From contig NZ_CAJNBK010000029.1 of the NCBI RefSeq assembly GCF_905220975.1, positions 1 to 64,000 of the forward strand: a DNA stretch of 64,000 bases, given 5' to 3'. Both the position numbers and the translations under genes were made by a program. Position 1 is the stretch's first letter. Each line of letters starts with the position of its first letter. The notes below the pieces were generated by a model. The model was not told where the DNA came from and made no database searches. It was given only the letters and a program-made list of their open reading frames with translations. Source of the DNA: Paraburkholderia haematera (GTDB lineage Bacteria; Pseudomonadota; Gammaproteobacteria; Burkholderiales; Burkholderiaceae). Shown here one piece after another: positions 1 through 11,235 of this stretch.

Positions 1-75
1 ATGCCGATCCGGGACTGGAAAGCAGCCCTGAACCGCTTCACCATCCAGTTCGAAGAACGGCTCGTGCCGGGTTAA
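1..75 (+). CDS. C-terminal tail of an IS256-family transposase (partial)
   Basis: The frame open from the window edge ends at the TAA at 73-75 and reads as a tail containing IRDWKAALNRF and FEERL. The pattern W-K-x-A-L-N-x-F-x-I-x-F/Y-E-x-R is how many IS256 (Mutator-type) transposases end, and the sequence just after it resembles an IS256-type terminal repeat. Only about 24 residues are visible, so the ATG at position 1 is probably an internal Met rather than a start. The gene converges on gyrB. The family assignment is from memory of the C-terminal pattern and is moderately secure. Confidence 0.55.
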   Translation: MPIRDWKAALNRFTIQFEERLVPG

Positions 76-82
76 ACACAAA

Positions 83-111
83 CCCGTTTACACAAAATTC
101 GGGACACCCTC
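83..111 (+). mobile_element. Probable right terminal inverted repeat of an IS256-family element
   Basis: Just past the transposase stop the sequence runs CCCGTTTACACAAAATTCGG and then GACACCCTC. Read on the other strand it begins GAGGGTGTCC, the usual outer end of IS256-family terminal repeats in Burkholderiales. The left end and the target duplication lie outside the window. The element would stop about 24 bp from the gyrB stop codon. Confidence 0.5.
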
Positions 112-134
112 GCGCCGTACGGCCGCGGCCTTCC

Positions 135-2654
<2,520 letters not shown>

Positions 2655-2665
2655 TCAAAACACCA

Positions 2666-2700
2666 TAAAAACGCCAAAGGGGCGCTGCGCCCCTTGGTGT
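2666..2700 (-). terminator. Intrinsic terminator or attenuator between dnaN and gyrB
   Basis: On the minus strand CCAAGGGGCG and CGCCCCTTTGG form a GC-rich hairpin followed by CGTTTTT. It lies between the dnaN stop (2722) and the gyrB start (2606), so it may end dnaN transcripts or attenuate readthrough into gyrB. Confidence 0.7.
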
Positions 2701-2721
2701 TGTTCTTTGGTTTTGGACGCG

Positions 2722-3825
2722 TTAGATGCGCATCGGCATCACGACGTATTTGAATTCGTCGTTCTCGGGAATCGTGATCAACGCGCTGGAGCTGGCGTCG
2801 CCAAGGCTCACTTGCAACATGTCGACCTTCAGGTTCGCGAGCACGTCGAGCAGATACGTGACGTTGAACCCGATATCGACGCTGTCGCCGTCGTACGCGA
2901 TTTCCAGTTCTTCCTGCGCCTCTTCCTGATCGGCGTTGGTCGACATGATCTTCAACTGGCCCGGCTCGATGATGCAGCGCACGCCCTTGAATTTGTCCGA
3001 CGTCAGAATCGCGGCGCGTTGCAGCGAGCGCTGCAGTTCTTCACGGCCGATCAAGAACTGATTCTTGTGCGACTTCGGAATCACGCGCTGGAAGTCGGGG
3101 AATTTGCCTTCCACCAGCTTCGACACCAGTTCGACCTGGCCGAACGTGAACTTCACCTGCGTTGCGGCGATGTCGATCTTCAGCGTGTCGTCGATGTCTT
3201 CCAGGAGACGCTGCAATTCCAGAATCGTCTTGCGCGGAATGATCACTTCCTGGCGCGCGAACGAGCCTTCGATCTTCATCGACGAGAACGCGAGGCGGTG
3301 GCCGTCAGTCGCGACCGCCATCAGCTGGTCGCCGTCTACCACCAGCAGCATGCCGTTCAGGTAGTAGCGGATGTCCTGCTGGGCCATCGAGAAATGGACC
3401 ATGCCGAGCAACTGGCGGAACGTTTTCTGGGGAACCACCAGGTTCGCGCCGTAGTCTTTAGCCTGAGCGACGGTCGGGAACTCGTCGGCCGCCAGCGTTT
3501 GCAGCGCAAAGCGGCTTTTGCCGGATTGCACGGTCAAACGCTTGTCGTTCAGCGTAAGCGTGACCTGCCCGTCGGGCATGGCGCGCAGAATGTCGAGGAG
3601 CTTTCTTGCTGCCACCGTGGTCGCGACCGAATCGCCGCCCACGCCAAAATCGGCACGCGTGGTGATCTGCAACTCGAGGTCGGTCGACAGGAACGACACG
3701 TCAGGGCCGTTCTTGGTAATCAGCAAATTGGCGAGGATCGGCAACGTATGGCGGCGTTCGACGATGCCGCTCACGGTTTGCAGCGGCCTGAGGAGGTTAT
3801 CGCGTTCGGTCTTGACCAGTTGCAT
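2722..3825 (-). CDS. dnaN: DNA polymerase III beta sliding clamp
   Basis: DnaN is the ring-shaped clamp that holds replicative polymerase on DNA. The product is 367 residues from MQLVKTERDNLLRPLQ, matching the usual ~366. The reading frame continues 20 codons upstream, but the chosen ATG at 3823-3825 is preceded by GAAGGA at good spacing and matches the family N-terminus. The typical C-terminal motif YVVMPMRI is present. It lies between dnaA and gyrB on the same strand, the canonical order near the origin. Confidence 0.97.
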   Translation of the reverse strand: MQLVKTERDNLLRPLQTVSGIVERRHTLPILANLLITKNGPDVSFLSTDLELQITTRADFGVGGDSVATTVAARKLLDILRAMPDGQVTLTLNDKRLTVQSGKSRFALQTLAADEFPTVAQAKDYGANLVVPQKTFRQLLGMVHFSMAQQDIRYYLNGMLLVVDGDQLMAVATDGHRLAFSSMKIEGSFARQEVIIPRKTILELQRLLEDIDDTLKIDIAATQVKFTFGQVELVSKLVEGKFPDFQRVIPKSHKNQFLIGREELQRSLQRAAILTSDKFKGVRCIIEPGQLKIMSTNADQEEAQEELEIAYDGDSVDIGFNVTYLLDVLANLKVDMLQVSLGDASSSALITIPENDEFKYVVMPMRI

Positions 3826-4044
3826 AGAGTTCCTTCGTTGATATGACGGCCTGCGCGCCTGACTTGCCAGCCTTACAGCGCGCAACCGCGGCTCCCCGCC
3901 GGCGCCACGCAGCGCCTGTCACGGCGTGAATTCCGCCCGCGGCCGCCGGGCGGTTAAACCTGTATTGTGCCTGAAAACGGAACCGCTCCACTAAAATGGG
4001 GGCGAGTTCCGAAATAAACAGGTCGAATTTCCCATCCGACCTGC

Positions 4045-5676
4045 TTATCCCTTCAGCGTTTGCTCCAGCACGTGCAGTTCGTGGTTCAGCTGCGCGTCCG
4101 TGCCGCGCTCGGCGGCAATCTTGCGCACCGCGTGCAGCACGGTGGTGTGGTCGCGCCCGCCAAACAGCTCGCCGATTTCCGGCAAACTCTTCTGCGTCAG
4201 CTCCTTCGCCAGATACATTGCGATCTGCCGCGGCCGCGCAATGTTCGCCGGACGCTTCTTCGAATACATGTCCGCGACCTTGATGCTGTAGAAGTCAGCC
4301 GTGGTCTTCTGGATGTTTTCCACCGAAATCTGCCGGTTCTGCACCGTGAGCAGGTCTTTCAGCGCTTCTTTGGTCACTTCAATCGTGATTTCGCGGCCGT
4401 GGAACTTCGAATACGCGAGGATTTTGCGCAGCGCGCCTTCCAGTTCGCGGACGTTCGAGCGCAGATGCTTGGCGACGAAGAACGCGACGTCTTCATTCAG
4501 GCTCACGAACTCGGATTGCGCCTTGCGCATCAGAATCGCGACGCGCATTTCCAGCTCGGGCGGCTCGATCGCCACCGTCAGGCCGGAGTCGAAGCGCGAG
4601 ATCAGGCGGTCGTCGATACCGGAGATTTCTTTCGGATACGTGTCGCTGGTGATGATCACCTGCGCCTTGTTCGCGACCAGCGCCTCGAACGCGTAGAAGA
4701 ATTCCTCTTGCGTGCGCGACTTGCCGGAGAAGAACTGAATATCGTCGATCAGCAGCAGATCGAGCGAGTGGTAGTAACGCTTGAAGTCGTCGAACGCCTT
4801 GCGCTGGTAGGCCTTCACCACGTCGGACACATACTGTTCCGCATGGATGTAGCGAATCCGCGCGCCGGCCTTGTCCATTAGAAGCTGGTTGCCGATCGCG
4901 TGAATCAGGTGGGTCTTACCCAGACCCACGCCGCCATATAGAAACAGCGGGTTATACGAGATGCCGGGATTGTCCGCGACCTGAATCGCCGCGGCGCGCG
5001 CCAACTGGTTGGCCTTACCGGTCACGAAGTTGTCGAAGGTCAGCACGGGGTTGAGCTTCGAACGCTCGTACATGGAGTCGTTATCGCCGTTGCCGTTCGA
5101 GCTCGCGCTTTGGCCCGGACGCCATGTACGGCGGGCAGCCGCGGCTTCGTTCGCGTCGAGGCTGGGCAGATCGAGGTCGGCGGCATCTTCAGCCGCCGCG
5201 CGGGCGTTCGCGTTGAGGTCGGCCGCAGCGCGTGCATTCGCGTTGAGGTTCGCCATGGCGCTGTTCGCGCCGTTGGCGCGCGCAGCATGTGCCGATTGCA
5301 CGGCGCCGACGGCCGCGTCCACTGCGGCACCGCCGCCGTTTGCACCAGACGAATGGCCGCCGCCCATCGAGCCTGAAGAAGACGCACGCGCCGGCGCCGA
5401 CGACGCTGCCGCGGGGGCGCGCATGCCTGCTTTCGGGTCCAACACAAATTGCACGTCGACCGGGGCGTGCCAGAAATCGCGGGCCATGTCCGCGATGCGG
5501 CCGGAGAACTGGCTCTTGACCCAGTCGAGCTTGAAGCGGTTCGGCGCAGCGATGCTAAGCGTGTTCGCAGCGGCGTCGAAGGCGACCGGGGCCAACGGTT
5601 TGATCCACGTCACGTACTGCTGGGGCGTTAGCTCGCGCTCCAGCAATGCGGAACAGTGTTGCCAGAAATCGTTCAT
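4045..5676 (-). CDS. dnaA: Chromosomal replication initiator protein DnaA
   Basis: DnaA binds DnaA boxes at the origin and melts DNA to start replication. From [20 protein letters not shown] it is 543 residues. Domain I is at the N-terminus. A long Ala/Asn-rich domain II linker follows, with a near-duplicate stretch [19 protein letters not shown]. The AAA+ domain has Walker [10 protein letters not shown] and Walker [11 protein letters not shown]. Domain IV carries the box-binding signature [15 protein letters not shown]. The frame runs 60 codons farther upstream without family resemblance, so the ATG at 5674-5676 was chosen. It is divergent from rpmH across the probable origin. Confidence 0.97.
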   Translation of the reverse strand: MNDFWQHCSALLERELTPQQYVTWIKPLAPVAFDAAANTLSIAAPNRFKLDWVKSQFSGRIADMARDFWHAPVDVQFVLDPKAGMRAPAAASSAPARASSSGSMGGGHSSGANGGGAAVDAAVGAVQSAHAARANGANSAMANLNANARAAADLNANARAAAEDAADLDLPSLDANEAAAARRTWRPGQSASSNGNGDNDSMYERSKLNPVLTFDNFVTGKANQLARAAAIQVADNPGISYNPLFLYGGVGLGKTHLIHAIGNQLLMDKAGARIRYIHAEQYVSDVVKAYQRKAFDDFKRYYHSLDLLLIDDIQFFSGKSRTQEEFFYAFEALVANKAQVIITSDTYPKEISGIDDRLISRFDSGLTVAIEPPELEMRVAILMRKAQSEFVSLNEDVAFFVAKHLRSNVRELEGALRKILAYSKFHGREITIEVTKEALKDLLTVQNRQISVENIQKTTADFYSIKVADMYSKKRPANIARPRQIAMYLAKELTQKSLPEIGELFGGRDHTTVLHAVRKIAAERGTDAQLNHELHVLEQTLKG

Positions 5677-5874
5677 CGAGTTGCTGTCGTTATGGTATGC
5701 ACGGCGTTCGCCGCTGCCCCTGTCGCGTTCGCGCAACAAGGCCCTGAGCAGCCAGGCGTAACGGCTCCAGGCGCTTGTGCCACAAGGGTTTGCGGGGCAA
5801 GCGAGCCGGAGCGGCGTGCAGGATTTTTGGGAAGTAAGGCGAGATTCTAACGCCAAAACGTCGGCGAAAGGGAG

Positions 5875-5883
5875 TTATCCACA
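5875..5883 (+). promoter_or_regulatory. DnaA box
   Basis: TTATCCACA is a perfect match to the strong DnaA box consensus TTATNCACA. It lies about 200 bp upstream of the dnaA start, where it could serve initiation, dnaA autoregulation, or both. Confidence 0.75.
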
Positions 5884-5938
5884 GGGACGGATCATCTGAC
5901 GAAGTCTCCCCGTGACGAGGCCGAACCAGGCTAAACTA

Positions 5939-5967
5939 TTGACGGTCAACGAAAAACCGGTTTAAAT
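5939..5967 (+). promoter_or_regulatory. Putative sigma70 promoter of rpmH-rnpA
   Basis: TTGACG at 5939-5944 and TTAAAT at 5962-5967 are separated by exactly 17 bp and point at rpmH, whose start is at 6060. Confidence 0.55.
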
Positions 5968-6059
5968 AGCGGGTTCCGCGAAAACCAATTCAGTAAACCT
6001 CCGGCCATTGCGCTTTCAGCGATGATCGCGCGGTTATTTTTCGATCAAGTGAGAGCAAC

Positions 6060-6194
6060 ATGAAACGTACTTACCAACCTTCCGTTACCCGTCGCAAGCG
6101 CACCCACGGCTTCCGCGTTCGCATGAAGACTGCAGGTGGCCGCAAGGTCATCAACGCACGCCGCGCGAAGGGCCGCAAGCGCCTCGCCATCTAA
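6060..6194 (+). CDS. rpmH: 50S ribosomal protein L34
   Basis: The 44-residue basic protein begins [20 protein letters not shown] and ends GRKRLAI, the exact length and pattern of bacterial L34. It is a structural component of the large ribosomal subunit. It starts at ATG 6060-6062 and ends at TAA 6192-6194. It is the first gene of the rpmH-rnpA-yidD-yidC block and is divergent from dnaA. Confidence 0.98.
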
Positions 6195-6208
6195 GGCAGG
6201 CGAGCGGA

Positions 6209-6706
6209 TTGCGCGCTCTGTCTGTGACAAGCGACGCCCGCGGTGAAGCGGGAGCGGCTGGGGCGCCGCAACTGGGCTCGGTTCCGTTGCGAGCGCAAGC
6301 CGCCTTCCCCAAAGCCGCAAGGCTACTGAAAACGGATGAATTTTCATCCGTTTTTCGTTTGCGCCCGTGGCGCCGCACCGCCCACTTCGTGGTGTACGGC
6401 CGGCCCACCGGCAACGACGCTCGCTTAGGCCTCGTGATCGGCAAGAAGTATGCGCCGCGCGCGGCCACGCGTAATCTGGTACGTCGACTCGCGCGTGAAG
6501 CCTTCCGGCTGCGTCGCGCGGAATTCGGCGGTTGGGATGTGCTGCTGCGTCTGCACACGCGCTTCGACAAGAAAGCTTTGCCGAGCGCCTCGTCGCCCCC
6601 GTTGAGGGCGCTGTGCCGCAGCGAGATAGAGGCGTTGCTCGACAAGGCAGCGCGCGAAATTGTCCGTCGCGAGGCGCCGCCCGCGGAAGCGCCCAAGACG
6701 GAATGA
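6209..6706 (+). CDS. rnpA: Ribonuclease P protein component
   Basis: RnpA is the small basic protein that assists RNase P RNA in trimming tRNA 5' ends. The core [42 protein letters not shown] and WDVLLRL is clear. The first possible start is TTG at 6209 (165 residues). Another TTG at 6287 gives a shorter protein beginning with [13 protein letters not shown], which fits the family better; the true start is unresolved. A terminator-like hairpin is embedded in codons for KTDEFSSVF (see findings). It follows rpmH by 14 bp or more. Confidence 0.93.
   Translation: MRALSVTSDARGEAGAAGAPQLGSVPLRAQAAFPKAARLLKTDEFSSVFRLRPWRRTAHFVVYGRPTGNDARLGLVIGKKYAPRAATRNLVRRLAREAFRLRRAEFGGWDVLLRLHTRFDKKALPSASSPPLRALCRSEIEALLDKAAREIVRREAPPAEAPKTE
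6327..6356 (+). terminator. Terminator-like hairpin inside rnpA
   Basis: AACGGATGAA (6331-6340) and TTCATCCGTT (6343-6352) form a perfect 10 bp stem with a 2-nt TT gap, followed by TTTCG. It lies early in the rnpA coding sequence and could attenuate rpmH transcripts. Activity is inferred from shape only. Confidence 0.45.
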
Positions 6707-6821
6707 CGCTCAAGTGACTGCCCGCTTTGCAGTACAGGCCGCCAAAGTAGGTCGGGCAGCCAGGCTGCACGGGCGTCGCCCGGTACTCCACGTTGCGCGG
6801 CGCAGCTAGGCCGCACCAGTC

Positions 6822-7052
6822 ATGCAAACGGTACTCATCGCTTTACTGCGTTTCTACAAGGTTGCCGTGAGCCCAATGCTCGGCAACCGGTGCCGTTTTT
6901 ACCCTTCCTGTTCTGATTACGCGCGCGAAGCAATCCAGTATCATGGCGCCGCGCGCGGGACTTATCTCGCCGCCAGGCGTATTTGCCGCTGCCACCCGTT
7001 TTCCGCGGGCGGTATCGATCTCGTCCCGCCTCCCACTTCTGAAAAGCGCTGA
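6822..7052 (+). CDS. yidD: Membrane protein insertion efficiency factor YidD
   Basis: YidD is a small amphipathic membrane-associated protein that helps YidC-dependent insertion. The 76-residue product shows the family core [18 protein letters not shown] and [18 protein letters not shown], including the conserved cysteines. It sits between rnpA and yidC, as in most proteobacteria, and ends 30 bp before yidC. Confidence 0.95.
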   Translation: MQTVLIALLRFYKVAVSPMLGNRCRFYPSCSDYAREAIQYHGAARGTYLAARRICRCHPFSAGGIDLVPPPTSEKR

Positions 7053-7082
7053 CGCGCCGTTCCATCGACACTGAGACAACGC

Positions 7083-8744
7083 ATGGATATCAAACGCACC
7101 GTCCTATGGGTCATCTTTTTCATGTCAGCGGTCATGCTGTTCGACAACTGGCAACGCGACCACGGACGCCCGTCGATGTTCTTCCCGAGCGCCAACCCGA
7201 CCAAGACCGTCGGTAGCGCCGCACCGGGAACCACGACGCCGGGAACCCAATCCGCCGATCTGCCGGCCACCAACGCAGCAGCGCCGGGCAATGCGCCGGC
7301 TGCCGCGGCTCAGGGCCAGCTGATCAGCTTCAGCACCGACGTCTATAACGGCGAAATCGACACCCGCGGCGGCACGCTGTCGAAGCTGTCGCTCGTCAAG
7401 CAAGGCGACGGCAAGACGCCCGATCTGGTCATCACGCTGTTCGACCGCACCGCGAACCATACGTATCTGGCGCGCACGGGTCTGCTCGGTGGCGATTTCC
7501 CGAACCATAACGACATCTACACGCCGGTGCCGAACCAGCCGCACGATCTGCCGGGCGACGCCAAGTCGTTCCAGCTCAGCTTCGAGTCGCCGGTCAAAGG
7601 TGGCGTGAAGGTCATCAAGACCTATACGTTCACGCGCGGCAGCTATGTGATCGGTGTCGACACGAAGATCGAGAACGTCGGGACCGCGCCGGTCACGCCG
7701 TCGGTCTATATGGAACTGGTGCGCGACGATACGCCGGTGGAAACGCCGCGCTTCTCGCACACGTTCATCGGGCCGGCTGTCTACACCGACCAGCACCACT
7801 TCCAGAAGATGACGTTCAGCGACATCGACAAGAACAAGGAAGACTTCGTCAATTCGGCCGACAACGGCTGGATCGCGATGGTGCAGCATTACTTCGCGTC
7901 GGCGTGGATTCCGCAGCAAGGTGCGAAGCGCGACATTTATGTCGAGAAGATCGATCCGACGCTGTATCGCGTCGGTGTGAAGCAGCCGGTGGCGACCATC
8001 GCCCCGGGCCAATCGGCTGACGTGTCCGCGCGCCTGTTCGCCGGTCCGGAAGAAGAGCGCATGCTCGAAGGCATCGCCCCGGGTCTGGAACTGGTGAAGG
8101 ACTACGGCTGGGTCACGATCATCGCGAAGCCGCTGTTCTGGGTGCTCGAGAAGATCCACAGCTATGTCGGCAACTGGGGCTGGTCGATCGTGCTGGTCAC
8201 GCTGCTGATCAAGGCCGTGTTCTTCCCGCTGTCGGCGGCAAGCTACAAGTCGATGGCGCGCATGAAGGCGATCACGCCGCGTATGCAAGCCCTGCGCGAA
8301 CGCTTCAAGGGCGATCCGCAGAAGATGAATTCAGCGCTGATGGAGCTGTACAAGACCGAGAAGGTCAATCCGTTCGGCGGCTGTCTGCCGGTCGTGATTC
8401 AGATTCCGGTGTTCATCTCGCTGTACTGGGTGCTGTTGTCGTCGGTTGAAATGCGCGGCGCACCGTGGATTCTCTGGATTCACGATCTGTCGCAGCAAGA
8501 TCCGTTCTTCATCCTGCCGGTGCTGATGGCCGTCTCGATGTTCCTGCAGACCAAGCTGAACCCGACGCCGCCGGACCCGGTTCAAGCCAAGATGATGATG
8601 TTCATGCCGATCGCGTTCTCGGTCATGTTCTTCTTCTTCCCGGCCGGTCTGGTGCTGTACTACGTGGTGAACAACGTGCTGTCGATCGCCCAGCAGTACT
8701 ACATCACGCGGATGATGGGTCAGTCGAAAACGAAAGCAGCCTGA
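7083..8744 (+). CDS. yidC: Membrane protein insertase YidC
   Basis: YidC inserts proteins into the inner membrane alone or with SecYEG. The 553-residue product has the gram-negative architecture: an N-terminal transmembrane helix (residues ~5-22), a large periplasmic domain (~80-340), and a C-terminal bundle of about five helices. Signatures are [47 protein letters not shown] and a basic tail [13 protein letters not shown] at 7083 follows yidD closely. A strong terminator lies 70 bp after the stop. Confidence 0.97.
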   Translation: MDIKRTVLWVIFFMSAVMLFDNWQRDHGRPSMFFPSANPTKTVGSAAPGTTTPGTQSADLPATNAAAPGNAPAAAAQGQLISFSTDVYNGEIDTRGGTLSKLSLVKQGDGKTPDLVITLFDRTANHTYLARTGLLGGDFPNHNDIYTPVPNQPHDLPGDAKSFQLSFESPVKGGVKVIKTYTFTRGSYVIGVDTKIENVGTAPVTPSVYMELVRDDTPVETPRFSHTFIGPAVYTDQHHFQKMTFSDIDKNKEDFVNSADNGWIAMVQHYFASAWIPQQGAKRDIYVEKIDPTLYRVGVKQPVATIAPGQSADVSARLFAGPEEERMLEGIAPGLELVKDYGWVTIIAKPLFWVLEKIHSYVGNWGWSIVLVTLLIKAVFFPLSAASYKSMARMKAITPRMQALRERFKGDPQKMNSALMELYKTEKVNPFGGCLPVVIQIPVFISLYWVLLSSVEMRGAPWILWIHDLSQQDPFFILPVLMAVSMFLQTKLNPTPPDPVQAKMMMFMPIAFSVMFFFFPAGLVLYYVVNNVLSIAQQYYITRMMGQSKTKAA

Positions 8745-8814
8745 TTGACGTCTTGTCTGAAGCGGGTGGTGGTAGCGCCCGCTAGCTGACAGGCAGAAGC
8801 AGAAGCTAGCTGTT

Positions 8815-8851
8815 AAAAAAAGCCGCCCGGTTTGCGCCGGGCGGCTTTTTT
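8815..8851 (+). terminator. Bidirectional intrinsic terminator after yidC
   Basis: AAAAAAGCCGCCCGG and CCGGGCGGCTTTTTT form a strong hairpin with A and T tails. It can end yidC transcripts and also those of the minus-strand repressor gene that stops at 8883. Confidence 0.9.
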
Positions 8852-8862
8852 GTTGGTCGGCC

Positions 8863-8884
8863 GATTGGCACTTGATTGGCACTT
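8863..8884. repeat. Two tandem copies of an 11 bp unit
   Basis: GATTGGCACTT occurs back to back at 8863-8873 and 8874-8884, between the yidC terminator and the repressor stop codon. It may be a small duplication at the edge of an inserted segment. Confidence 0.6.
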
Positions 8885-9317
8885 ATGGTTTGATCGGGTC
8901 TTCAGGCGCGGCGCCCGTTGCCTGTTCCGTACCACCATCAAACTCAGTGATCATTTCTTCCAGCAGATTGCGCTGCTTCGGCGACAAACCCGCGAACCTC
9001 GTAGCCAATTCGATCGTTTCAGGTGAAAGTGGATACTTCTCGCCACGGGCAAGCGGTTTAGCCTTGCCGGATGGGGCGGGTCCGTAGTGCAGCCAGTGCA
9101 CGTCTTTTTGCAGCCATGTAGCTAGAACCTGCAACTTATCGCGCTTTGGAATCGTCGTACCCGCGAGCCATTTGTGCGCGGTTTGCGGTGAGACGGCAGG
9201 GCCATTGCCATAGAGCAGATTGAATTCCCTGGCTAAATCGGTCCCACCCTTAATGTCTTTGGGGAGTGAGTCTTTCAGCCGTTTGGCGAAAGCTGCTTTT
9301 TCTTTGGAGGTCGGCAT
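8883..9317 (-). CDS. Phage-type helix-turn-helix repressor-like protein
   Basis: From MPTSKEKAAFAKRLKDSL the product is 144 residues. The N-terminal ~75 residues look like a Cro/CI-type helix-turn-helix (DLAREFNLLYGNGPAVSPQTAHKWLAGTTIPKRDKLQVLATWL). This is followed by a short C-terminal helix region with LSPKQRNLLEEMI and no visible LexA-type peptidase. It is inserted between yidC and mnmE, which are normally adjacent, and is less GC-rich than its neighbours. Three GCTA-N3-5-TAGC inverted repeats lie upstream and could be its operators. It is probably a phage or island remnant; target genes are not visible. Confidence 0.75.
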   Translation of the reverse strand: MPTSKEKAAFAKRLKDSLPKDIKGGTDLAREFNLLYGNGPAVSPQTAHKWLAGTTIPKRDKLQVLATWLQKDVHWLHYGPAPSGKAKPLARGEKYPLSPETIELATRFAGLSPKQRNLLEEMITEFDGGTEQATGAAPEDPIKP

Positions 9318-9364
9318 GGGCCCGATTGTGCAATTCGGCGCATAACCAGTGGACAACCATCCAG

Positions 9365-9377
9365 GCTATGTTTTAGC
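9365..9377. promoter_or_regulatory. Candidate repressor operator 1
   Basis: GCTA-TGTTT-TAGC is an inverted repeat 48 bp upstream of the repressor start codon. It shares both half-sites with two other copies in this intergenic region. Confidence 0.45.
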
Positions 9378-9385
9378 GTCTGTAA

Positions 9386-9397
9386 GCTATTTTTAGC
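9386..9397. promoter_or_regulatory. Candidate repressor operator 2
   Basis: GCTA-TTTT-TAGC has its centre about 20 bp (two helical turns) from operator 1, the spacing expected for cooperative binding of dimers. Confidence 0.45.
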
Positions 9398-9510
9398 CTG
9401 AAATCGCCACCTAATAACGCGTTTCACGATTTCGCCGAATACCGTCTTTTCCTTGCGTAGCATGCGTTTTAGGCATTCTGGCGTGTCCATCTGTCGCAAG
9501 TGCGTCTTAG

Positions 9511-9521
9511 GCTATCTTAGC
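9511..9521. promoter_or_regulatory. Candidate repressor operator 3
   Basis: GCTA-TCT-TAGC is a third copy of the half-site pair, about 125 bp from operator 2 and 144 bp before the mnmE start codon. Confidence 0.4.
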
Positions 9522-9664
9522 TTGTGTGAGATAAATCCTTATTAGTCTTATGGAAATTAGGCCGCCCTAGGAATCGAGCCCTAGTCCAGAGCCAGAGGAT
9601 GCCCGCGTTACAATGCGCGGCGCCCGCTCATGCGCATTCAATCCCTTCTGATAGTCTCGTCCCC

Positions 9665-11059
9665 ATGCTCGCCACCGATTCCGATCCGATCGTCGCCATT
9701 GCCACCGCACCCGGCCGAGGCGGAATCGGGGTCGTGCGGATTTCGTGCGGACGTGCCGGGGCAGTCGCCGCTGAGCCGCTGATGCAAGCACTCACCGGCC
9801 AGGCACTCGCGCCACGGCATGCGAGTTATGTGCCCTTTCTCGACGACGTCGGCAACGCGCTCGATCGCGGTATCGCGCTGTACTTTCCCGCGCCGCACTC
9901 CTACACCGGCGAGCATGTGCTCGAGTTGCAAGGCCACGGCGGTCCGGTCGTGCTGCAACTGGTGCTGCAGCGTTGCATCGACGCCGGCCGTGCGTTTGGC
10001 CTGCGCCTCGCCGAACCGGGCGAATTCACGCGGCGCGCGTTTCTCAACGACAAGCTGGATCTGGCACAAGCGGAAGCTGTCGCCGATCTGATCGAGGCCA
10101 GCACCGAGGCTGCGGCGCGCTCGGCAGGCCGCTCGCTCGACGGCGCGTTTTCGCGCGACATCCACGCGCTGGTCGAAGAGGTCATCACGCTGCGGATGCT
10201 GGTCGAAGCGACGCTCGATTTCCCGGAAGAAGAAATCGACTTTCTCGAAGCCGCCGACGCCCGCGGCAAGCTCACGCGAATTCGCGAGCGCCTTGCGCAC
10301 GTACTGAGCGAAGCACGCCAGGGCGCGTTGCTGCGCGAGGGTTTGTCGGTGGTGCTGGCGGGGCAGCCGAACGTCGGCAAGTCGTCGTTGCTGAACGCAC
10401 TGGCCGGCGCGGAGCTGGCCATCGTCACGCCGATCGCCGGCACGACGCGCGACAAAGTCGCGCAGACAATCCAGATCGAAGGTATTCCACTGCATGTGAT
10501 CGACACGGCCGGCCTGCGCGATACCGAAGACGAGGTGGAAAAGATCGGCATTGCGCGCACATGGAGCGAGATCGAACGCGCGGACGTCGTGCTGCATCTG
10601 CTCGATGCGCGAACCGGCATGACCGCCGAAGACGAAACGATCGCCGGTCGTTTTCCGGGCGGCGTACCGGTGGTGCGCGTGCTGAACAAGACCGATCTGA
10701 CCGGGCTCGCACCGACCGCGGCACCGCTGGACGCCGATCTGGATCTCAGCGAAGTGCGGCTCTCGGCGAAGCAAGGCGATGGCGTGGCGTTGCTGCGTGA
10801 GGAATTGCTGCGCATCGCCGGCTGGCAGGCCGGCGCGGAGAGTGTCTACCTTGCGCGCGAGCGGCATCTGATTGCGCTGCGCGCAGCCCAGGAACATCTG
10901 GCGACGGCTGCGGCGCACGCCGATCAGAACGCGCAAGCACTGGATCTGTTCGCCGAGGAGCTGCGCCTCGCGCAGGACCAACTGAACTCGATCACCGGTG
11001 AATTCAGTTCGGACGACTTGCTCGGCGTGATTTTCAGCCGGTTTTGTATCGGCAAGTAA
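9665..11059 (+). CDS. mnmE: tRNA modification GTPase MnmE
   Basis: MnmE works with MnmG to modify U34 of certain tRNAs. The 464-residue product from [20 protein letters not shown] has the tetrahydrofolate-binding N-domain, a helical domain and an inserted G domain. G motifs are [29 protein letters not shown] and NKTDL. The C-terminus is the conserved FCIGK. The frame runs 22 codons upstream of the chosen ATG without family resemblance. The last 18 bp match the type of site used by SGI1-like integrases, and an integrase gene follows. Confidence 0.97.
   Translation: MLATDSDPIVAIATAPGRGGIGVVRISCGRAGAVAAEPLMQALTGQALAPRHASYVPFLDDVGNALDRGIALYFPAPHSYTGEHVLELQGHGGPVVLQLVLQRCIDAGRAFGLRLAEPGEFTRRAFLNDKLDLAQAEAVADLIEASTEAAARSAGRSLDGAFSRDIHALVEEVITLRMLVEATLDFPEEEIDFLEAADARGKLTRIRERLAHVLSEARQGALLREGLSVVLAGQPNVGKSSLLNALAGAELAIVTPIAGTTRDKVAQTIQIEGIPLHVIDTAGLRDTEDEVEKIGIARTWSEIERADVVLHLLDARTGMTAEDETIAGRFPGGVPVVRVLNKTDLTGLAPTAAPLDADLDLSEVRLSAKQGDGVALLREELLRIAGWQAGAESVYLARERHLIALRAAQEHLATAAAHADQNAQALDLFAEELRLAQDQLNSITGEFSSDDLLGVIFSRFCIGK
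11042..11059 (+). other. SGI1-like attachment site at the mnmE 3' end
   Basis: TTTTGTATCGGCAAGTAA encodes FCIGK plus stop. The well-known SGI1 attachment core in Salmonella mnmE (trmE/thdF) encodes the same residues and differs at a few wobble bases. A tyrosine recombinase gene starts 177 bp downstream. I did not see a second copy inside the window. Confidence 0.5.
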
Positions 11060-11235
11060 GCAAGGCCGGTAATTTGTGCGTGGAAGGCTTAGCTGGTATG
11101 GCAAAGATGGCGTTTCACCACAATCTCCCGGACACGCGAAAAATGCCATCTGTTGACCCAAACGTATCAATTTCTTTGGTACACAAAAGACATCCAGCTT
11201 AAAATCGCCGCTGTCCGAGTATCAATCGATCCGCC

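Larger units (their letters stand above)
5677..6059. other. Divergent dnaA-rpmH intergenic region, probable oriC
   Basis: This 383 bp gap separates minus-strand dnaA-dnaN-gyrB from plus-strand rpmH-rnpA-yidC. It contains one perfect DnaA box (5875-5883) and an AT-richer part at 5930-6050. Divergent co-orientation of essential genes around dnaA is typical of replication origins. I found only one perfect box by eye, so origin status is an inference. Confidence 0.45.

Noticed and set aside
9638-11170. Long minus-strand frame opposite mnmE
   Set aside because: Antisense shadow of a well-supported gene; composition is typical of reverse-frame translation.
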